Origin: Actinomadura syzygii
Lineage (GTDB): Bacteria > Actinomycetota > Actinomycetes > Streptosporangiales > Streptosporangiaceae
Direction: 5' to 3'
Assembly: GCF_008085905.1 (NCBI RefSeq)
Contig: NZ_VSFF01000015.1
Coordinates: 1-64,000 of the forward strand
DNA length: 64,000 bases
A model generated the notes under the pieces. It made no database searches. It was not told the DNA's origin and saw only the letters and a program-made list of their open reading frames with translations. Numbering within the stretch: the first letter of the stretch is position 1; every line of letters begins with the position of its first letter. The translations under genes were made by a program, and so were the position numbers. This document shows positions 62,767-64,000 of the stretch, in pieces.

Positions 62767-63080
62767 CGCCGCTCCGGGCCCGGCCCCCCGGACAACCTGT
62801 GCACGAGATGGTTGAGGCGCTCCCGAACCGGCGGAGGCGGGGGGACCACCGGAGTGGCGCCGATCCTGGTGATCCGGACGGGACCGCGCAGTTCGAGGTC
62901 GGCGACCGCCTGCCGCACCGCCGCGAGATCGTCCGACTCCGCGGCCTCCGCGAGAGCGTCCAGGACTTGAGCGGCGCCGTCCCAGCGCGTCGCCGCCAAC
63001 TCCCATTCGAAAATCTCCCGCACAATGGCGAGCGCCTCGGCGAAGACCTCATCCCGACCTTGATTATCCGCTAATCCCAT
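62763..63080 (-). CDS. CATRA-associated small protein (CATASP-like)
   Basis: A 105-residue helical protein. EWELAATRWDGAAQVLDALA, then AAVRQAVADLELRGPVRITR match the pattern I know for the CATRA-associated small proteins (W near the middle, then LEL-x-GP-x-RI). It is the first gene of the minus operon and overlaps the CHAT gene by GTGA. It probably binds the CHAT or CATRA protein; the role is inferred. Confidence 0.8.
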   Translation of the reverse strand: MGLADNQGRDEVFAEALAIVREIFEWELAATRWDGAAQVLDALAEAAESDDLAAVRQAVADLELRGPVRITRIGATPVVPPPPPVRERLNHLVHRLSGGPGPERR

Positions 63081-63267
63081 AAACGCGAGCTTAACCTCGG
63101 AGCGGACGGCAGAGCCGCCCGTGCGCTGGAGAAACCCGCACCGGAAGCCGAATAACCACGGCGACGCCCGCGAAGAAATGGGCGTGTGACTTCGAACCGG
63201 TGAGCGACTTCTGACGGCCAGGCGCGGCAGAGCGGCACCTGTCCATGCCTGCGCTGATGAAACGGGG

Positions 63268-63339
63268 TGGGCGATACTGGGTTCGAACCAGTGGCCTCTT
63301 CGGTGTGAACGAAGCGCTCTCCCACTGAGCTAATCGCCC
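63268..63339 (-). tRNA. tRNA-Val (anticodon CAC)
   Basis: The acceptor stem GGGCGAT pairs with ATCGCCC; the D-arm TAGCTCAGTGGGAGAGC and T-arm GGTTCGAACC are canonical; the anticodon stem CTTCG/CGAAG encloses the loop TTCACAC, giving anticodon CAC (valine GTG). The 3' CCA is not encoded. Mature ends are assigned from base pairing. Confidence 0.96.
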
Positions 63340-63397
63340 CGGTGGCCGAAACTCTAGCGCATGTCGGGGGTTGCGCGTGCATCCGTTGGGGCGGGGG

Positions 63398-63823
63398 TCA
63401 GGTCCAGAAGGTGGGGTCCTCGATGTTCCAGGGGACGACGAAGCCGTAGATGGCCAGGTAGGCGGCGACGGCCGCGGCGGCCAGGACGGCGGTGGTCGTG
63501 CCGAGGATCAGGTTGCGGCGGCGTTTGCGGGGGTCGAACGCCTTCTCCTTGGCGCGGTCGGCGGCGGTCTTGGCGCGGTGGAGGGCGCGCTGGGCCCAGG
63601 CGAACTCGGTGGCGAGGATCGCGAGGCCGATGACGATGCCGAGGAGGCCGGGGCCGGGGGTGACCATCATGACGAGGCCGCCGACGAGGACGGTGGCGCC
63701 CACGGCGAAGACGCCGGCGCGCCAGGCCGTGTTCAGGAGGGGGTTGCGGCGGAGGCGGGCGCGGAAACGGTGGAACCGCCGCTCCTCGGCCGGTTGGGCT
63801 TCCTTTTTGTCGCTGATTGCCAC
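63398..63823 (-). CDS. PGPGW-motif small membrane protein (TIGR02611-like)
   Basis: A 141-residue membrane protein. A basic N-terminal stretch leads to two hydrophobic helices with the motif VTPGPGLLGIVIGLAILATEF, typical of the PGPGW family; a third hydrophobic helix follows near the C terminus (AVLAAAAVAAYLAIYGFV). Role unknown, widespread in actinomycetes. The GTG at 63823 (VAISDKKEA) is the start. Confidence 0.85.
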   Translation of the reverse strand: MAISDKKEAQPAEERRFHRFRARLRRNPLLNTAWRAGVFAVGATVLVGGLVMMVTPGPGLLGIVIGLAILATEFAWAQRALHRAKTAADRAKEKAFDPRKRRRNLILGTTTAVLAAAAVAAYLAIYGFVVPWNIEDPTFWT

Positions 63824-64000
63824 GGCTTTACTTTAAGCCAGGGAGTTGAAGTCGAAAACCGTGAAGATCCTGTGACGGGGGTCGCGAGGGGCGTCTTTGT
63901 GCAGGTCAAAGGCGGTGAGATGGGTCACAAGGCCCCAGGACGCCGGAATGTTCGGCCGCGCTCAGGCAGTTAGGCGTCATAGATCGCGGGGATGTCCGTG

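Noticed and set aside
63830..64000. Possible start of a further plus-strand gene at the right edge (ATG near 63995)
   Set aside because: Too few bases remain to judge coding; there is no clear ribosome site.

Overview
This is a chromosomal window from a high-GC actinomycete. The G/C-rich third codon positions, frequent GTG/TTG starts, AfsR/SARP-type regulators, a DUF397 + helix-turn-helix pair, an F420-type (LLM) oxidoreductase and the 16S rRNA 5' sequence all point that way. The Streptosporangiales (an Actinomadura-like genus) is my best guess, not a proven assignment. All family names come from reading sequence motifs; no database search was run.

Layout. Positions 1-113 hold the 5' end of a 16S rRNA gene on the minus strand, fed by two tandem promoters between 393 and 512. 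From 0.7 to 5.2 kb lie housekeeping genes (patatin lipase, phosphotransferase, metallophosphoesterase, rhodanese, Gfo/Idh/MocA oxidoreductase, small membrane protein). From 5.3 to 13.5 kb is a complete respiratory nitrate reductase cluster on the minus strand, narK-narG-narH-narJ-narI, with overlapping stops and starts between narG and narI. A divergent MarR/MFS pair follows at 13.7-15.7 kb, then a racemase, a ketopantoate-reductase-like enzyme and a large FAD/Fe-S dehydrogenase. At 20.5-24.1 kb an IclR regulator faces a three-gene meta-cleavage lower pathway (hydratase, acylating acetaldehyde dehydrogenase, 4-hydroxy-2-oxovalerate aldolase). A TetR regulator, a tandem universal stress protein and a PBP4-type carboxypeptidase come next.

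From 27.4 to 33.7 kb a minus-strand operon encodes HerA-like ATPase, SbcD, SbcC and a NurA-like nuclease, i.e. an archaeal-style DNA-end-resection set. A membrane Ser/Thr kinase and a large SARP-NB-ARC-TPR regulator follow, with a SARP-like direct-repeat promoter between them. From 38.9 to 44.9 kb are an MFS transporter, a DUF488 protein, a frameshifted LLM oxidoreductase, the decayed remains of a class III lanthipeptide synthetase (kinase end and cyclase separated by one in-frame TGA) and a secreted SMP-30-like protein.

From 45 to 53.8 kb the window becomes accessory. It holds a DUF397/HTH pair, two small hypotheticals, and a 3.8-kb non-autonomous composite transposon (48165-51992). The transposon has two inverted ISL3 end fragments, a perfect 8-bp target duplication and a membrane NACHT-type NTPase as cargo.

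The most exciting region is 53.8-63.1 kb, a conflict/immunity-type island of the CATRA class. The plus strand carries a SARP-BTAD protein fused to a ThsA-type Macro domain, then a CATRA protein fused to a TIR-like domain. Convergent to these is a seven-gene minus-strand operon: CATRA-associated small protein, TPR-CHAT protease, four small proteins (three with membrane anchors, three sharing a WE[DE]xP motif) and an AAA+ ATPase. The gene set reads as sensor/protease (CHAT), NTPase (AAA+), scaffold (CATRA) and nucleotide-signal or NAD-directed modules (TIR and Macro); this functional reading is inference. The window closes with a tRNA-Val(CAC) and a small membrane protein.
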